A stretch of DNA of 64,000 bases from Catenuloplanes niger (GCF_031458255.1 NZ_JAVDYC010000001.1:9678699-9742698), one strand, 5' to 3'; positions 14,776 through 24,324 are shown, numbered from the stretch's first letter. The notes: generated by a model from the sequence alone, not told the origin. Program-made: numbers and translations.

Positions 14776-17406
14776 ATGGCATCCGACGCGTGGGACCACT
14801 ACAAGACCGAGGTACTCGCCCCCGCGCGCCAGGCGGGCAACGTCCCGCCGCGCGACCTCTTCGTCCGATACGCGATGAGCGGCGCGCACCGGACCGGGGA
14901 CCGGTTCGAGGAACGAATCACCGAGACCGTCCGGTACTGGCGGAAACTCGCGGTGAGCACGAAGGTCTACAAGCCACTCGCCGAGGCGCTGCTCGCCGCG
15001 CACGAGCAGCTACGCCGCGACGGTGCGCTCACCGTCGCGGCCTTCACCGCCCGGGTCGAGGAGGAGCGGAGCCGGGCCGACGCCACGCTGGAGGCCTGGG
15101 TCACCGGCATCGCGGCCGGCATCCCGTACGTGACCCGGGCCGCCGTCGCTCACCTGGTCGAACTGACCGGAGGCATCACCGGCGAAGCGGAGGTGCGGGC
15201 AAAGCTGTCCGCGGGCGGGGTCCGGGTCATCGATCCGGACTGGGACGTGCCGGGCGCCGCGCCGGTCGGCACCGCCGGCGCGCTCGGCCCCAGTCTCAAG
15301 CTGCTCGGCCACCGGCTCAGTGTGCAGGCCGTGTTCACGCCGGAGCAGCTGGCCGGCGGGTTCCGGCTCAAGGACGGGTTCCGTCTGGTCGGCGGCGACG
15401 GCAGCCGGCTGACCCGGCGGGCGGTCGAGAAGGCGAAGGCGGAGCTGGCCACGCGGAGCCGCGACTCGCGGCTGACCGCGGCGGACACGGTGCTCACCAT
15501 GCTCCTCAACGCCGAGGCCGCCGGCGCACTCGACCGGCTGGTGCTGTGGGAGGTCGTGCAGTCGATCCGCTCCACGCTGGCCGGCGGTATGCCTCCGCGG
15601 GTCGCGGCGGACATGGCGGCCGCGCTGGGCCTCGACCGGGAGGAGGCACTCGAGCTCACCGTGGCGGTCGCCGGTGGGCCGGGCGCGGCGGCCGATCCGG
15701 CGGACGACGGCGCCCTGATCACCGCCGCGCTCGCCGGGCAACGGTTACGGGAAGCGGAGGCGTTACTCGCCGGGCTTGCTGACGATGCGGCCACGGCCGA
15801 CGTCCGGGCCCGGGTCCGTCAGCTGGCGGAGCAGGTGGCGACGCTGGACGCGCGAGCCACCGAGGCCGAACGGGACGGCCGTCCGGAGGAGGCGGCGCGG
15901 CTGCTGGCCGACGCGGTGCGGCTGGCCGCCGACGACGAGGGACTGACCGGGCGCCTCGCCCGGATCCCGCCACCGCCACCGGGTGCGGTGCGCGCCGGCC
16001 CGGACGGCGACCGGGTGACGATCAGCTGGACACACAGTGCCGCCGAGTCCGGCGAGATCACATATCGGGTGATCCGAACCGGCGGGCGGGCGGCGATCGG
16101 GCCGGACGACGGCGACCAGGTCGCCGGCACCGTCGCGAACCACGCCGTCGACCCGGCACCACCGGTCGCCTCGAGTCTGGTCTACACCGTCTTCGCGCAG
16201 CGCGGCGCCGCGGTCTCCGCGGGGACGGCGGCACCCCCGGTCCGCGTGCTGCCGCCGGTGTCCGGGTTCGAGCTGACCGGCACCGAACGGCGGGTGACCG
16301 GCACCTGGCAGCTTCCGCCCGCCGCTGTGGACGTGGTCGTGATGCGGCGCACCGACGGCGCGGAGACCGTCGTCGCGCACCGGCCCGGCGCGGTGACCGC
16401 GTTCGCCGACGACGACGTGCGGCTCGGCGCCGCGTACGAATACCGCGTCACGCCGGTGTACCCGGACCCGGACACCGGCCGCGTCGAAGGTCCGTCCGTC
16501 ATCTGCCGGGTGGTCGTCGAACCGGCCCCGGAACCGGTCACCGACCTGACCGTGGACGTCGTGACCGGTACGGGGACGCCCCGGACCCGGCTGACCTGGA
16601 CCGTGCCGCCCGCCGGCCGGGTGGAGATCCGCCAGGCCGCCGCCGAGCCGCCGTGGCCACCCGGGACCGTCGTCTCCGCGCGTGACGTGGACGGCCACGG
16701 CCAGGCGTGCGGTGTGGTGCCGTCGATCACGCCGGACGGTCGCGCCGAGGCCGTACTGCCCGCGGTGCAGGGCCGGTCGGTGCTGACCGCGGTCACCCGG
16801 GGCCAGGGCCGGGCGGTGATCGGCACCTCCGTACCGGTGGAGCTCAGCGCCGTGGTCCGCGGCCTCCGGCTGCGGCGGCAGTGGGACACGGTCCTGGTCG
16901 GATGGATCTGGCCGGACGGGATACAGGAGGCGCGGCTGGAGTGGTCCACGCCCGACGGGGGCGGCGAACTGTCGTGCAGCCGCCGCGCGTTCCTGGACGA
17001 CGGCGGCGTCCGGCTACCGGTCGGCCCGCGCCCGGTCACCGTCTCGGTCCGCACGGTGGTCCGGCAGCGGCACACGGAGACGGTGTCCCCGGCGGTGGCC
17101 GGCAGCGTGCCGGCACGGCCGCCACGTGTGCGGTGGGCGCTGCGGGCGGCCGGACGCTGGCCGGTTCCGCGGCGGGTCCTGCTCCGGCTCCGCAGCGATC
17201 AAGCCTGTCAACTCCCGGAGCTGGTGCTGTCGGTGGGCGCCCGGGAACTGGGTCGCGTCCGTGCCCGACCGCTTCCGGCGGAGCAGGACCTGGACGAGGA
17301 CGTGACCGCGCTGGTCCCGCCCGATGCGGTGAACACGGCGACATGCACGCTCGCGGAGCCGGATGCCGTGCTCCTCGAACCGGACAGGAGACGACCCCGA
17401 TCGTGA
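14776..17406 (+). CDS. Large Fn3-repeat protein of the Hsp70/GTPase operon
   Basis: An 876-aa protein with no signal peptide or membrane span, so probably cytoplasmic. Residues 1-300 are a mixed helical region without a recognised enzyme motif. About 305-395 is a TPR-like helical hairpin region (REAEALLAGLADD, ERDGRPEEAARLLADA). From about 398 there are several immunoglobulin-like Fn3 modules in tandem, each with a W/Y-rich strand pair such as VTISWTH and YRVIRTGG. The architecture is that of a scaffold or substrate-recognition subunit. ATG 14776 is 6 bases after the Hsp70 stop with gaggg in front, and its own TGA overlaps the next GTG. I do not recognise a specific named family with confidence. 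Confidence 0.8.
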   Translation: MASDAWDHYKTEVLAPARQAGNVPPRDLFVRYAMSGAHRTGDRFEERITETVRYWRKLAVSTKVYKPLAEALLAAHEQLRRDGALTVAAFTARVEEERSRADATLEAWVTGIAAGIPYVTRAAVAHLVELTGGITGEAEVRAKLSAGGVRVIDPDWDVPGAAPVGTAGALGPSLKLLGHRLSVQAVFTPEQLAGGFRLKDGFRLVGGDGSRLTRRAVEKAKAELATRSRDSRLTAADTVLTMLLNAEAAGALDRLVLWEVVQSIRSTLAGGMPPRVAADMAAALGLDREEALELTVAVAGGPGAAADPADDGALITAALAGQRLREAEALLAGLADDAATADVRARVRQLAEQVATLDARATEAERDGRPEEAARLLADAVRLAADDEGLTGRLARIPPPPPGAVRAGPDGDRVTISWTHSAAESGEITYRVIRTGGRAAIGPDDGDQVAGTVANHAVDPAPPVASSLVYTVFAQRGAAVSAGTAAPPVRVLPPVSGFELTGTERRVTGTWQLPPAAVDVVVMRRTDGAETVVAHRPGAVTAFADDDVRLGAAYEYRVTPVYPDPDTGRVEGPSVICRVVVEPAPEPVTDLTVDVVTGTGTPRTRLTWTVPPAGRVEIRQAAAEPPWPPGTVVSARDVDGHGQACGVVPSITPDGRAEAVLPAVQGRSVLTAVTRGQGRAVIGTSVPVELSAVVRGLRLRRQWDTVLVGWIWPDGIQEARLEWSTPDGGGELSCSRRAFLDDGGVRLPVGPRPVTVSVRTVVRQRHTETVSPAVAGSVPARPPRVRWALRAAGRWPVPRRVLLRLRSDQACQLPELVLSVGARELGRVRARPLPAEQDLDEDVTALVPPDAVNTATCTLAEPDAVLLEPDRRRPRS

Positions 17407-18596
17407 CGGATCCACACTGCCCGTACTGCTACCGGCCGGTCCCGAGTTCGCCGATGACGTTCCGCTGCTCGGGCCGTCCCGGCCCCAACGGACGACGGTG
17501 CGAGACCCGCATCGACTCGCTGCTCGCCGCGCACACCGGTGACACCGAACCGCGGTACCCCGCGTTCACGGTCCGGTCGGGACGGCGCAATCCGGTCTGC
17601 CCGATCTGCGGCGAGGTGACCTTCCAGCGGCTCTGCGGCTCCTGCCACAGCCAACTGCCGGCCCAGTTCGGTGACGCGCGCACCCACCTGATCGCGCTGG
17701 TCGGGGCGAAGGAGAGCGGCAAGTCCGTCTACATGACCGTGCTGCTGCACGAGTTGCACCATCGGGTCGGCAAACAGTTCGGCCTCGCGGTGATGGGGGC
17801 GGACGAGTACACCAAGAACACCTTCCGTGCCGAGTACGAGAACTTTCTCTACGACGACGGCCGGCTGATCGGCGCGACCCGGCCAGCCACCGCTCAGGGC
17901 GTGAGCCGGCCGTTCGTCTTCAGCGTCGCGCTGGAACGACGACGGTGGTTCGGCCGGCCCCAGCTCGACCGCAGTCTCTTCTCGTTCTTCGACACGGCCG
18001 GCGAGGACCTGCGCTCCGCGGAGAGCGTGGAACGCAACGTGCGATACCTGGTCGCGGCGGACGGCATCCTGCTGATGCTCGACCCGCTGCAGATGCGCGG
18101 CGCCCGCCCGCTGGCCGAGACCGGCACGCTGTTGCCCCAGCAGCCGGCGCCGGAGGACCACCCGGACAGCGTGCTCGGCCGGATCACCGAGCTGCTCCAG
18201 AGCGCGCTGCGGACCGGCCGTCGCGGTCGGATCCGGAAACCGATCGCGCTGGTGTTCTCGAAGATGGACGCGCTGTTCGGCACGCTCCCGGAAGAGAATG
18301 TCCTGCTCCGGGACGCGCCGCACGACCGGCCGGTCTTCGACGAGGCCGACAGTCGCGCCGTCGATCACGAGGTCCGGCAACTGCTCGACCGATGGCACAG
18401 CGGCGGCATGATCGCGAATCTGGACAAGAACTTCGCGCGGTACCGCTTCTTCTCCGTGTCCGCGCTCGGCGGCAGCCCGGTCGCCGACGACGGTGCACAC
18501 CGGGTGTCGGAGTACGGGGTGCAGCCCCGCCGGGTGCCGGACCCGTTCCTCTGGTTGCTCAGCGAGTTCGGCACGATCCCGAAGACCGAGCCGTAG
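17403..18596 (+). CDS. Zinc-ribbon GTPase (DO-GTPase-like)
   Basis: A 397-aa protein. It opens with two CxxC zinc ribbons (Cys6/Cys9 and, later, CPICG at 66-70 with CGSC at 78-81), followed by a P-loop GTPase. The G1 motif GAKESGKS is at 101-108, the G3-type DTAG near 196, and the G4-like FSKMD near 280. This matches the double-GTPase (DO-GTPase) families described in bacterial NTP-dependent conflict systems, where they occur with GAP1-type partner proteins, as here. The GTG start overlaps the previous stop as GTGA (17403-17406). A longer frame upstream reads the Fn3 gene out of phase and is not used. Role: probably a GTP-driven switch controlling the assembly; inference. Confidence 0.82.
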   Translation: MTDPHCPYCYRPVPSSPMTFRCSGRPGPNGRRCETRIDSLLAAHTGDTEPRYPAFTVRSGRRNPVCPICGEVTFQRLCGSCHSQLPAQFGDARTHLIALVGAKESGKSVYMTVLLHELHHRVGKQFGLAVMGADEYTKNTFRAEYENFLYDDGRLIGATRPATAQGVSRPFVFSVALERRRWFGRPQLDRSLFSFFDTAGEDLRSAESVERNVRYLVAADGILLMLDPLQMRGARPLAETGTLLPQQPAPEDHPDSVLGRITELLQSALRTGRRGRIRKPIALVFSKMDALFGTLPEENVLLRDAPHDRPVFDEADSRAVDHEVRQLLDRWHSGGMIANLDKNFARYRFFSVSALGGSPVADDGAHRVSEYGVQPRRVPDPFLWLLSEFGTIPKTEP

Positions 18597-18605
18597 GAGC
18601 GGGCG

Positions 18606-21005
18606 ATGGCGTTCGGCCAGCTGTACTACACGTCGTGCCGGACCGGGCTGTCCGGCACGGCCGGGTTCCAGTTCAACGCGGCCAGCCCGGGCATCGCGCC
18701 GGAGGTGCTGCGCGACGTCGAGGCGCTGACCACGTACCGGCCGCCGCGGGATCTGACGACGATGCCGGTAGCGGAGGCGGTCCGCCGGGCGCCCCGTAAC
18801 CTGTGCTGCCGGCCCGGTCCGGTCACCGTGGTCGCCAACGTGGTCTACACCGGGGCCGATTACTCCCGACGACCCGGAAACTACTTCGCGCACGCGCTGG
18901 TCACCAGCAGTCCGGACGAGGACTTCGCCGGCCGGTTGCCGATCGAGCTGTGGGACGCGCCGTTCTGGACGCACGAGCCGGTCGACCATCCCGAACTACC
19001 GGAACTCGACGGACTGACCGGGCCGCGCGCCGCGGTACGGCTGGCCGACCGGGCCGACAGCACGATCCTGCCCGTCCTGCTCACCGCCGCCGACGACGCG
19101 ATCCGGCGGCAGCAGCGCAAGGTCGTCCTCGTGGCCGAGGATTCCGGCGACGTGGCATGCATGATCGCCGCGCTCAGCGTGCTCCTTCCGCCGGGGACCG
19201 CGCGGCGCATGTCGTTCGCCACCTACCTCGACGATCCCCGGTACGCGCGGGTGCACGTCGCCGGCACGGTGCCGGACGGCGCGACGGCGCTCGGACAGTC
19301 CAGCCACTACGTGTTCGACTCCGTCTCCGGCCGCACCGCGGAACTGGAACCCCACCCGCTCGCGCTGCTGCTCGGCCGGCTGCCGATGGGCCGGGCGGCG
19401 GGCGTGTGGGAGCTGAGCCGGCAGCTGGGCACCGGTGCCGAGGACTCGTTCGACGACTGGCTTCCGGTGACCGCGACCGCCGTGCTGTCCCTTCCGGATC
19501 CGCCCGCCGCCGCGGCCGGAGCGTGGGAGGCGGTGGTGCCCTGGCTGGCCGACAACGCGGCGCGGCTCGACGGCACGCTGGTGGAACGCGTCGCCGGCAC
19601 CGTCCTGGACCGGTTGACGGCCGTGGACGCCTCCGACGAACGGATCATGACGGCGCTCGGCTTCCTGGCCCGGGCCGCGAGCCGGAGCAGCGCACCGCAC
19701 CTGCTCGAACGGGTCGAGTGCGGCACGGTCGACGTGCTGGTGGCGCGCGTACGCGGGCCGCACCCGACGCCGATCACGACATCCGCGCCGATCCGTACCC
19801 CGCGAGGTCATCAGCACGCCGAGGCGACGTTGGGCGCGGCGCTGCCGGGCCTGCCGGCGCCCGCCGCGGTCGTACTCCTGCGCTGGGCGTCCGGCAGCGG
19901 TGTCCGGTTGCCGGCCGACCTGCTCCGCGCCACCGGGCACCGCGTCGGGCCGGCTCTGCTCAGCTCGCCCGGCGACGAGGCGACGCGGGCGTTACTCGAG
20001 ACGTCCGCGCCGGTCCGGGCCGGCGTCGTCGGCTACCTGGACGAGGTCGGATTCGCCGAGCTCGACCGGATCCTGGCGGCGCTGGCCACGGAGGCAGGCG
20101 AACTGCTGGCGGCGGAGCTTCGCGACGCCGGACGTGAACTGCGGCAGCTGGCCGTCGCCGCACGGGTACGGGCCGGGCGGCTCGACCCGGCCGAGGCCAT
20201 GGCGCTGCTCGGCACCGACGCGGACCCACGGGTGCTGGAGCGGGTGCTGCCCGCCGACCCGTGGCCGCCCGATCTCGCCCTGCGCATGACCGAGCGCTTC
20301 GACACCGCGCTGATCATCGACCGGCTGGCGGTCGCGGTCCTCACCCCACCCTCCGTGGCGGATCTCGGCCGGTACGCCGACCTGTGCGCGGCGCTGGCCG
20401 ACGCCCCGCTGCCGCCGGAGGCGAACCGGCGCGTCACCCTGGTCCGCGAGGTACGCGCCTGGCCCCGCGCCGTCATGGCCGTCCCACCGGCTCGCCGGGC
20501 CGTGGTCCGGGACGACATCCGACGCTGGTTCGACCGGCTCGGTCCGCCGGAGCAGGATCTCGCGGAGGCGCTGCTGTACGAACTCTCCCGGGAGGAACGA
20601 TCCCCTGTGCGCGCCGAGCTGATGATCGCTCGCCGGGACATCGGCCGGATGTACTACGCGGAGCTCGCCCGATCGCTCGGTCCACGCGACGGCGACCTGC
20701 ACCTGGCCGCCCGCGCGCTGCGGACCCGCCGGTATCTGGCGACGCTCAAGCCGACACCGGCGATCCGGGACACGGCCGTCGCCCTCGACCGGGTGCTGCT
20801 GGACACGGCCGGCCACTGGAACCGCCGCCGTCAGAACGAACTGCACAAGATCCTGGTCGCCACCGCCGACCCGGAGGACGCGGAGTTCGCCCGGCAGTGG
20901 TTCACACAGGTCCCGCCCGGTCTGCTGGACCGGTTCCGATCCCGGTGGCCGTTCGGCACCGGGTCCTCCTCCGATGAGGCCGAGTCGCGAAGGCGGACTT
21001 TCTGA
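18606..21005 (+). CDS. GTPase-associated protein 1 (GAP1)-like
   Basis: A 799-aa soluble protein. Its N-terminus (MAFGQLYYTSCRTGLSG then AGFQFNA, residues 1-25) is the signature opening of proteins named GTPase-associated protein 1, with N, middle and C modules. No catalytic motif is visible. The middle and C-terminal parts are helical and leucine-rich. GAP1 proteins are known only from their constant pairing with DO-GTPase-type genes, and this gene sits between two such GTPases. ATG 18606 follows a taggagcgg ribosome site. Its TGA shares one base with the next ATG (TGATG at 21003-21007), so expression is coupled to the membrane GTPase. Confidence 0.82.
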   Translation: MAFGQLYYTSCRTGLSGTAGFQFNAASPGIAPEVLRDVEALTTYRPPRDLTTMPVAEAVRRAPRNLCCRPGPVTVVANVVYTGADYSRRPGNYFAHALVTSSPDEDFAGRLPIELWDAPFWTHEPVDHPELPELDGLTGPRAAVRLADRADSTILPVLLTAADDAIRRQQRKVVLVAEDSGDVACMIAALSVLLPPGTARRMSFATYLDDPRYARVHVAGTVPDGATALGQSSHYVFDSVSGRTAELEPHPLALLLGRLPMGRAAGVWELSRQLGTGAEDSFDDWLPVTATAVLSLPDPPAAAAGAWEAVVPWLADNAARLDGTLVERVAGTVLDRLTAVDASDERIMTALGFLARAASRSSAPHLLERVECGTVDVLVARVRGPHPTPITTSAPIRTPRGHQHAEATLGAALPGLPAPAAVVLLRWASGSGVRLPADLLRATGHRVGPALLSSPGDEATRALLETSAPVRAGVVGYLDEVGFAELDRILAALATEAGELLAAELRDAGRELRQLAVAARVRAGRLDPAEAMALLGTDADPRVLERVLPADPWPPDLALRMTERFDTALIIDRLAVAVLTPPSVADLGRYADLCAALADAPLPPEANRRVTLVREVRAWPRAVMAVPPARRAVVRDDIRRWFDRLGPPEQDLAEALLYELSREERSPVRAELMIARRDIGRMYYAELARSLGPRDGDLHLAARALRTRRYLATLKPTPAIRDTAVALDRVLLDTAGHWNRRRQNELHKILVATADPEDAEFARQWFTQVPPGLLDRFRSRWPFGTGSSSDEAESRRRTF

Positions 21006-22558
21006 TGGCAGGCCGTTCCCGCAAACCGGAGTATTTCCCGATGTACATCCCGGTGACGCCGCGTGGCCCGGACTGGCAGCGGATCGGTACGTCGTTCGCC
21101 GCGGTCCCCTTCGTCCTGATCGGGTGCACGCTGTTCGAGGCGGTGGTGGCGATCCGGGCCTACGCGATCGGCATGGCCGCCGGGCTCGGCATCGGCCGCA
21201 CCGCGGAGCCACTGGCGCCCCGCCTGTCGACCGAACAGCCGGCCTACGTGCAGTACCTGTTCGGTCCGGTGTGGCGCGACGTCCTGCACACCATCAAGAT
21301 CGCGACACAGCGGCAGGCCAAGGCGGCCGAGGCCGAACAGAAGCGAATCCGGCGGAAGCACTTCCCCGGCCAGGACGACGAACTGGTGGACAGTCGCAAC
21401 CGCATCGTCGGCTTCACGATGCTCGTCAGCATCGTCACCGGTTTCCTGCTCGCCGCCGTGCTCCTGTCCGTCGTGCTCGCGATCCAGGCGCTGGTGATCG
21501 GCATCCTGTGGGCGGTCGGGATCGTCGTGATCTACTCACTCCGGCTCATCGACTCCGCGCTGCTGATCGTTCGCGGGATCCGGATCACCTGCACCCACTG
21601 CTACCACCGGGTGCCCTATCCGGGCTATTACTGCGACGGGTGCGGCAACCAGCACCGGGACATCCGCCCCGGCCGGTACGGCATGCTGCACCGTACCTGC
21701 AAGTGCGGGCACCGCATGCCGACGCTGCTCATGCTGGGCAGCTACCGGATGCGGGCGTTCTGCCCCCACTGCGGGCAGGACCTCCCGTCCCATGTGGGTC
21801 GGAGCGCGGAGATAGTGGTGCCGGTCCTCGGCGCGTCCGGGGCGGGCAAGACGCAGTTCCTGGCCGCGGTGTCGATCGCGCTCGACGAGAAGTTCTCCCG
21901 CACCGACGGCTCGATGAGGCCGGCGGACGCGCACAGCGAGGCCTGGTACCGGCAGGTGGGAGACATCAGAGCCCGCGGCACGACCGTCACCAAGACGCCG
22001 CCCGGGCCGCAACGTGGCGTGTCGCTGTGGTTGGAACGGGGACGCCGGTCGGCCCGGGTCGTGCTGTTCGACGCGGCCGGTGAGCTGTTCGGGCGCGGTG
22101 ACGGCATCCGTGACCTGCTGTACCTGCGGGCGAAGCCGGCGTACGTGTTCATCGTCGATCCGCTGTCGGTGCCGACACTGTGGGCCTCGCTCAGCGCCGG
22201 TGACCGCGCCCGGCTGGAACCGGTCCGCGCGGCCGAGTCACCGGAGACCGTGTTCGAGCACACGATCGACGCGCTGCACGAGATGCGGGTCCGCACCAGG
22301 AACACCCGGATGGCGGTGGTGGTGAGCAAGGCGGACCTGATCGCGCCGCAGCTCACCGCCGCCCAGGTGGGCGACTCCGATTCGATCCGCACCTGGCTGG
22401 ACGGCCCGCTGGAGCAGGGCAACCTGGTGCGGTCGATCGATCTCAACTCCGCGTCGGCCCGATTCTTCCTGGTCGACGCGCGCCTGGCCGGGCATCCCTC
22501 AGCGGGGGTGAACACGTTCGTCGACTGGCTCCTCGACGGTTGGGAGGTGCGTCCATGA
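21005..22558 (+). CDS. Membrane-anchored zinc-ribbon GTPase (DO-GTPase-like)
   Basis: A 517-aa protein. A hydrophobic stretch lies near residues 28-62, and a longer one that can span the membrane twice near 135-182. A cysteine-rich block follows (CTHCYHRVPYPGYYCDGCG, then CKCG and CPHCG, about 197-262) and forms two or three zinc ribbons. The GTPase begins with P-loop GASGAGKT near 279, DAAG as the switch II motif, and VSKAD as the G4 motif. It is the second GTPase of the operon and the one that would place the complex at the membrane. It overlaps GAP1 by one base upstream and the 36-aa peptide by ATGA downstream. Confidence 0.82.
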   Translation: MAGRSRKPEYFPMYIPVTPRGPDWQRIGTSFAAVPFVLIGCTLFEAVVAIRAYAIGMAAGLGIGRTAEPLAPRLSTEQPAYVQYLFGPVWRDVLHTIKIATQRQAKAAEAEQKRIRRKHFPGQDDELVDSRNRIVGFTMLVSIVTGFLLAAVLLSVVLAIQALVIGILWAVGIVVIYSLRLIDSALLIVRGIRITCTHCYHRVPYPGYYCDGCGNQHRDIRPGRYGMLHRTCKCGHRMPTLLMLGSYRMRAFCPHCGQDLPSHVGRSAEIVVPVLGASGAGKTQFLAAVSIALDEKFSRTDGSMRPADAHSEAWYRQVGDIRARGTTVTKTPPGPQRGVSLWLERGRRSARVVLFDAAGELFGRGDGIRDLLYLRAKPAYVFIVDPLSVPTLWASLSAGDRARLEPVRAAESPETVFEHTIDALHEMRVRTRNTRMAVVVSKADLIAPQLTAAQVGDSDSIRTWLDGPLEQGNLVRSIDLNSASARFFLVDARLAGHPSAGVNTFVDWLLDGWEVRP

Positions 22559-22665
22559 CCGGCTCCGTCTACCGGCGCTGGCGAATCGCCCTGTTCGCCA
22601 CGTGGGCGGCGATCGGTGTCCTCACCTGCGCCGGCCTGTTGCTGCTGCCCGCACTGCTGCTATAG
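22555..22665 (+). CDS. 36-residue single-span membrane peptide
   Basis: A very small gene reading MTGSVYRRWRIALFATW then an uninterrupted hydrophobic helix to the end. The basic N-terminus (RRWR) and 20-residue apolar segment predict one membrane span with the N-terminus inside. Support: a strong gggagg ribosome site 8 bases before the ATG, an ATGA overlap with the GTPase stop (22555-22558), and an end that exactly abuts the stop of the convergent oxidoreductase (ctatag). It is the last gene of the operon. A small membrane subunit, or a toxin-like peptide, is possible; the function is unknown. Confidence 0.65.
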   Translation: MTGSVYRRWRIALFATWAAIGVLTCAGLLLLPALLL

Positions 22666-24324
22666 GAGGCCGCCGGTGAAGCCGTTGCGGAACACGCCGT
22701 GCGGGTCGAGCGCGTGCAGCTCGGTCGCGGCGCGCTGCCACGACGGGCCGAACGATGCCGGGATCGTCCGGTCCAGCAGCGTCTGATTCGTCCAGGGTGC
22801 GGCGGCGGTGTAGGCCCAGCCCTTGGACCACTCCACCCGGGTGAGCGCTTTCTCGCCGGTGAACGTGGCGTAGCAGAACGCCTCGAGGTCGGCGAGGAAC
22901 GCGTTCGCGTGGGCGGTGCCGGGCAGCGTGAGCACGTCGAGCCAGACCGCGGTGTCGAACTCCGGGTGCGACGGTGCCGGGGTCACGGCGGACAGCAGCG
23001 GCGGTTCCGCGCCGGGCACCTCCGCGTCGGCCGGGTCGTCGAGGCCGGTGACCCGGATCTCGACCGCGCCGTTGACCGGGTACCGGCCCTCGGCCGCGTA
23101 CGCGTGCAGCAGGCGCTCGTACTCGGTGGCGAACGCGTGCAGCACCCACTGCACGTCGGCGCGGCGGGTCAGCACCGCGTACCCGTTCGCGTGCACGCGC
23201 AGTGTGGTCGGCTTGATGTAGAGCAGCAGGTTCTTGGACGGGCCCCATAGGTCGAGCGCGAGCGACGCGGTCAGGCCGGCCGCGGACGTGGTGTACTGCA
23301 GCTGCCCGAGCACCGGCGCGAGGTAGTACTGCCCGCTCAGGATCGCGCCGGCGATCTCGGCCACCGGCCGCGGGATGTTGTCCGAGAACGGGTAGTTGTA
23401 CGGCGTGAGCGCGGGCCGGCTGCCGAGCGGCTGCTCCGGCGCGACGCTCCACACCTTCAGCCACGGGTGGGTGGTGAACGCGAACCAGATCACCTCGATC
23501 CGCCCGGCCGCGGCCAGGAACGACTCCACGGTGTTCGGGCCGGTGCCGCCGGGGGCCGCGAAGAGGTCGTCCGCGGGGATGTCGACACGGCTCACGCAGC
23601 GCAGGTTCGTGTTCACGCCGACCCGCATCGTGACCTCGACCAGGCAGATCACGCCGAGGTCGGTGAGCAGCGCGGCCGCGTCCGGCGCGGACCGGGGCAC
23701 GGTGCGCAGCGCGTAGGACGACCCGTCCCGGACGACCGAGGTGACGGAGGTGACCAGGTTGCTGAGCGAACCGTAGGTGGTGCCGGGGGCGCGGGTCTCG
23801 CCGGTGGCCGGGATCGCGGTGCCGTGGCCGCCGATGGCCAGCACGCCACCGACCGACAGGTCACCCGGTGCGGGGCAGTGCGCCAGGCCGCGGCCCTGCT
23901 GCTCCAGGTACGCCAGCAGCGCGTCCATCGACGCGCCGGCCTGCACCCGCACCTCGTCGGCCGCGGCCATCGACATGCCGGTGAGGTGCGCGGTCATGTC
24001 CAGCAGCACCACGTCGGCGTCGTCGCCGGGGGCGATCGTGAGCGGCGACCAGCCGTGCCGGAAGCCGTGCGGCCGCAGCCGCCAGCCCTGGCCGTGCGCC
24101 CAGTTCGCGAGCGCGACGACGTCCGCGGGGGTGCGCGGTGACGCGGTCCACACGTCGTCCGCGACGGTTTCCCCGGACCAGTTCAGATAGGTACGGCGCT
24201 CGTGCGGGATCGCGGCCGGGAAGCCGGGCGGCGCGGGGCCCGGATCGCCCAGCCGGCCCAGCGGGGTCCACAGCAGACCGGCGGCGGCCGACCCGGACAG
24301 CAGCGTGCGTCTCGACATGCCCAT
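22660..24324 (-). CDS. Exported FAD oxidoreductase, cholesterol-oxidase (type II)-like
   Basis: A VAO-fold flavoenzyme of 554 aa. A Tat signal (SRRTLLSGSAAAGLLW) is at the N-terminus, so it folds with FAD before export. The FAD-binding half contains RPHGFRHGWSPLT, where the His is the likely covalent flavin attachment site, and GGVLAIGGHGT. The C-terminal half (from about 260) matches the substrate-binding domain of Brevibacterium-type cholesterol oxidase. It would oxidise a 3-hydroxysterol or other secondary alcohol and release hydrogen peroxide; the true substrate is unknown. ATG 24324 is chosen because tatcgt lies 8 bases before it, a pattern of leaderless promoters; ATG 24318 is equally possible. 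Its stop abuts the 36-aa peptide gene. Confidence 0.82.
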   Translation of the reverse strand: MGMSRRTLLSGSAAAGLLWTPLGRLGDPGPAPPGFPAAIPHERRTYLNWSGETVADDVWTASPRTPADVVALANWAHGQGWRLRPHGFRHGWSPLTIAPGDDADVVLLDMTAHLTGMSMAAADEVRVQAGASMDALLAYLEQQGRGLAHCPAPGDLSVGGVLAIGGHGTAIPATGETRAPGTTYGSLSNLVTSVTSVVRDGSSYALRTVPRSAPDAAALLTDLGVICLVEVTMRVGVNTNLRCVSRVDIPADDLFAAPGGTGPNTVESFLAAAGRIEVIWFAFTTHPWLKVWSVAPEQPLGSRPALTPYNYPFSDNIPRPVAEIAGAILSGQYYLAPVLGQLQYTTSAAGLTASLALDLWGPSKNLLLYIKPTTLRVHANGYAVLTRRADVQWVLHAFATEYERLLHAYAAEGRYPVNGAVEIRVTGLDDPADAEVPGAEPPLLSAVTPAPSHPEFDTAVWLDVLTLPGTAHANAFLADLEAFCYATFTGEKALTRVEWSKGWAYTAAAPWTNQTLLDRTIPASFGPSWQRAATELHALDPHGVFRNGFTGGLL

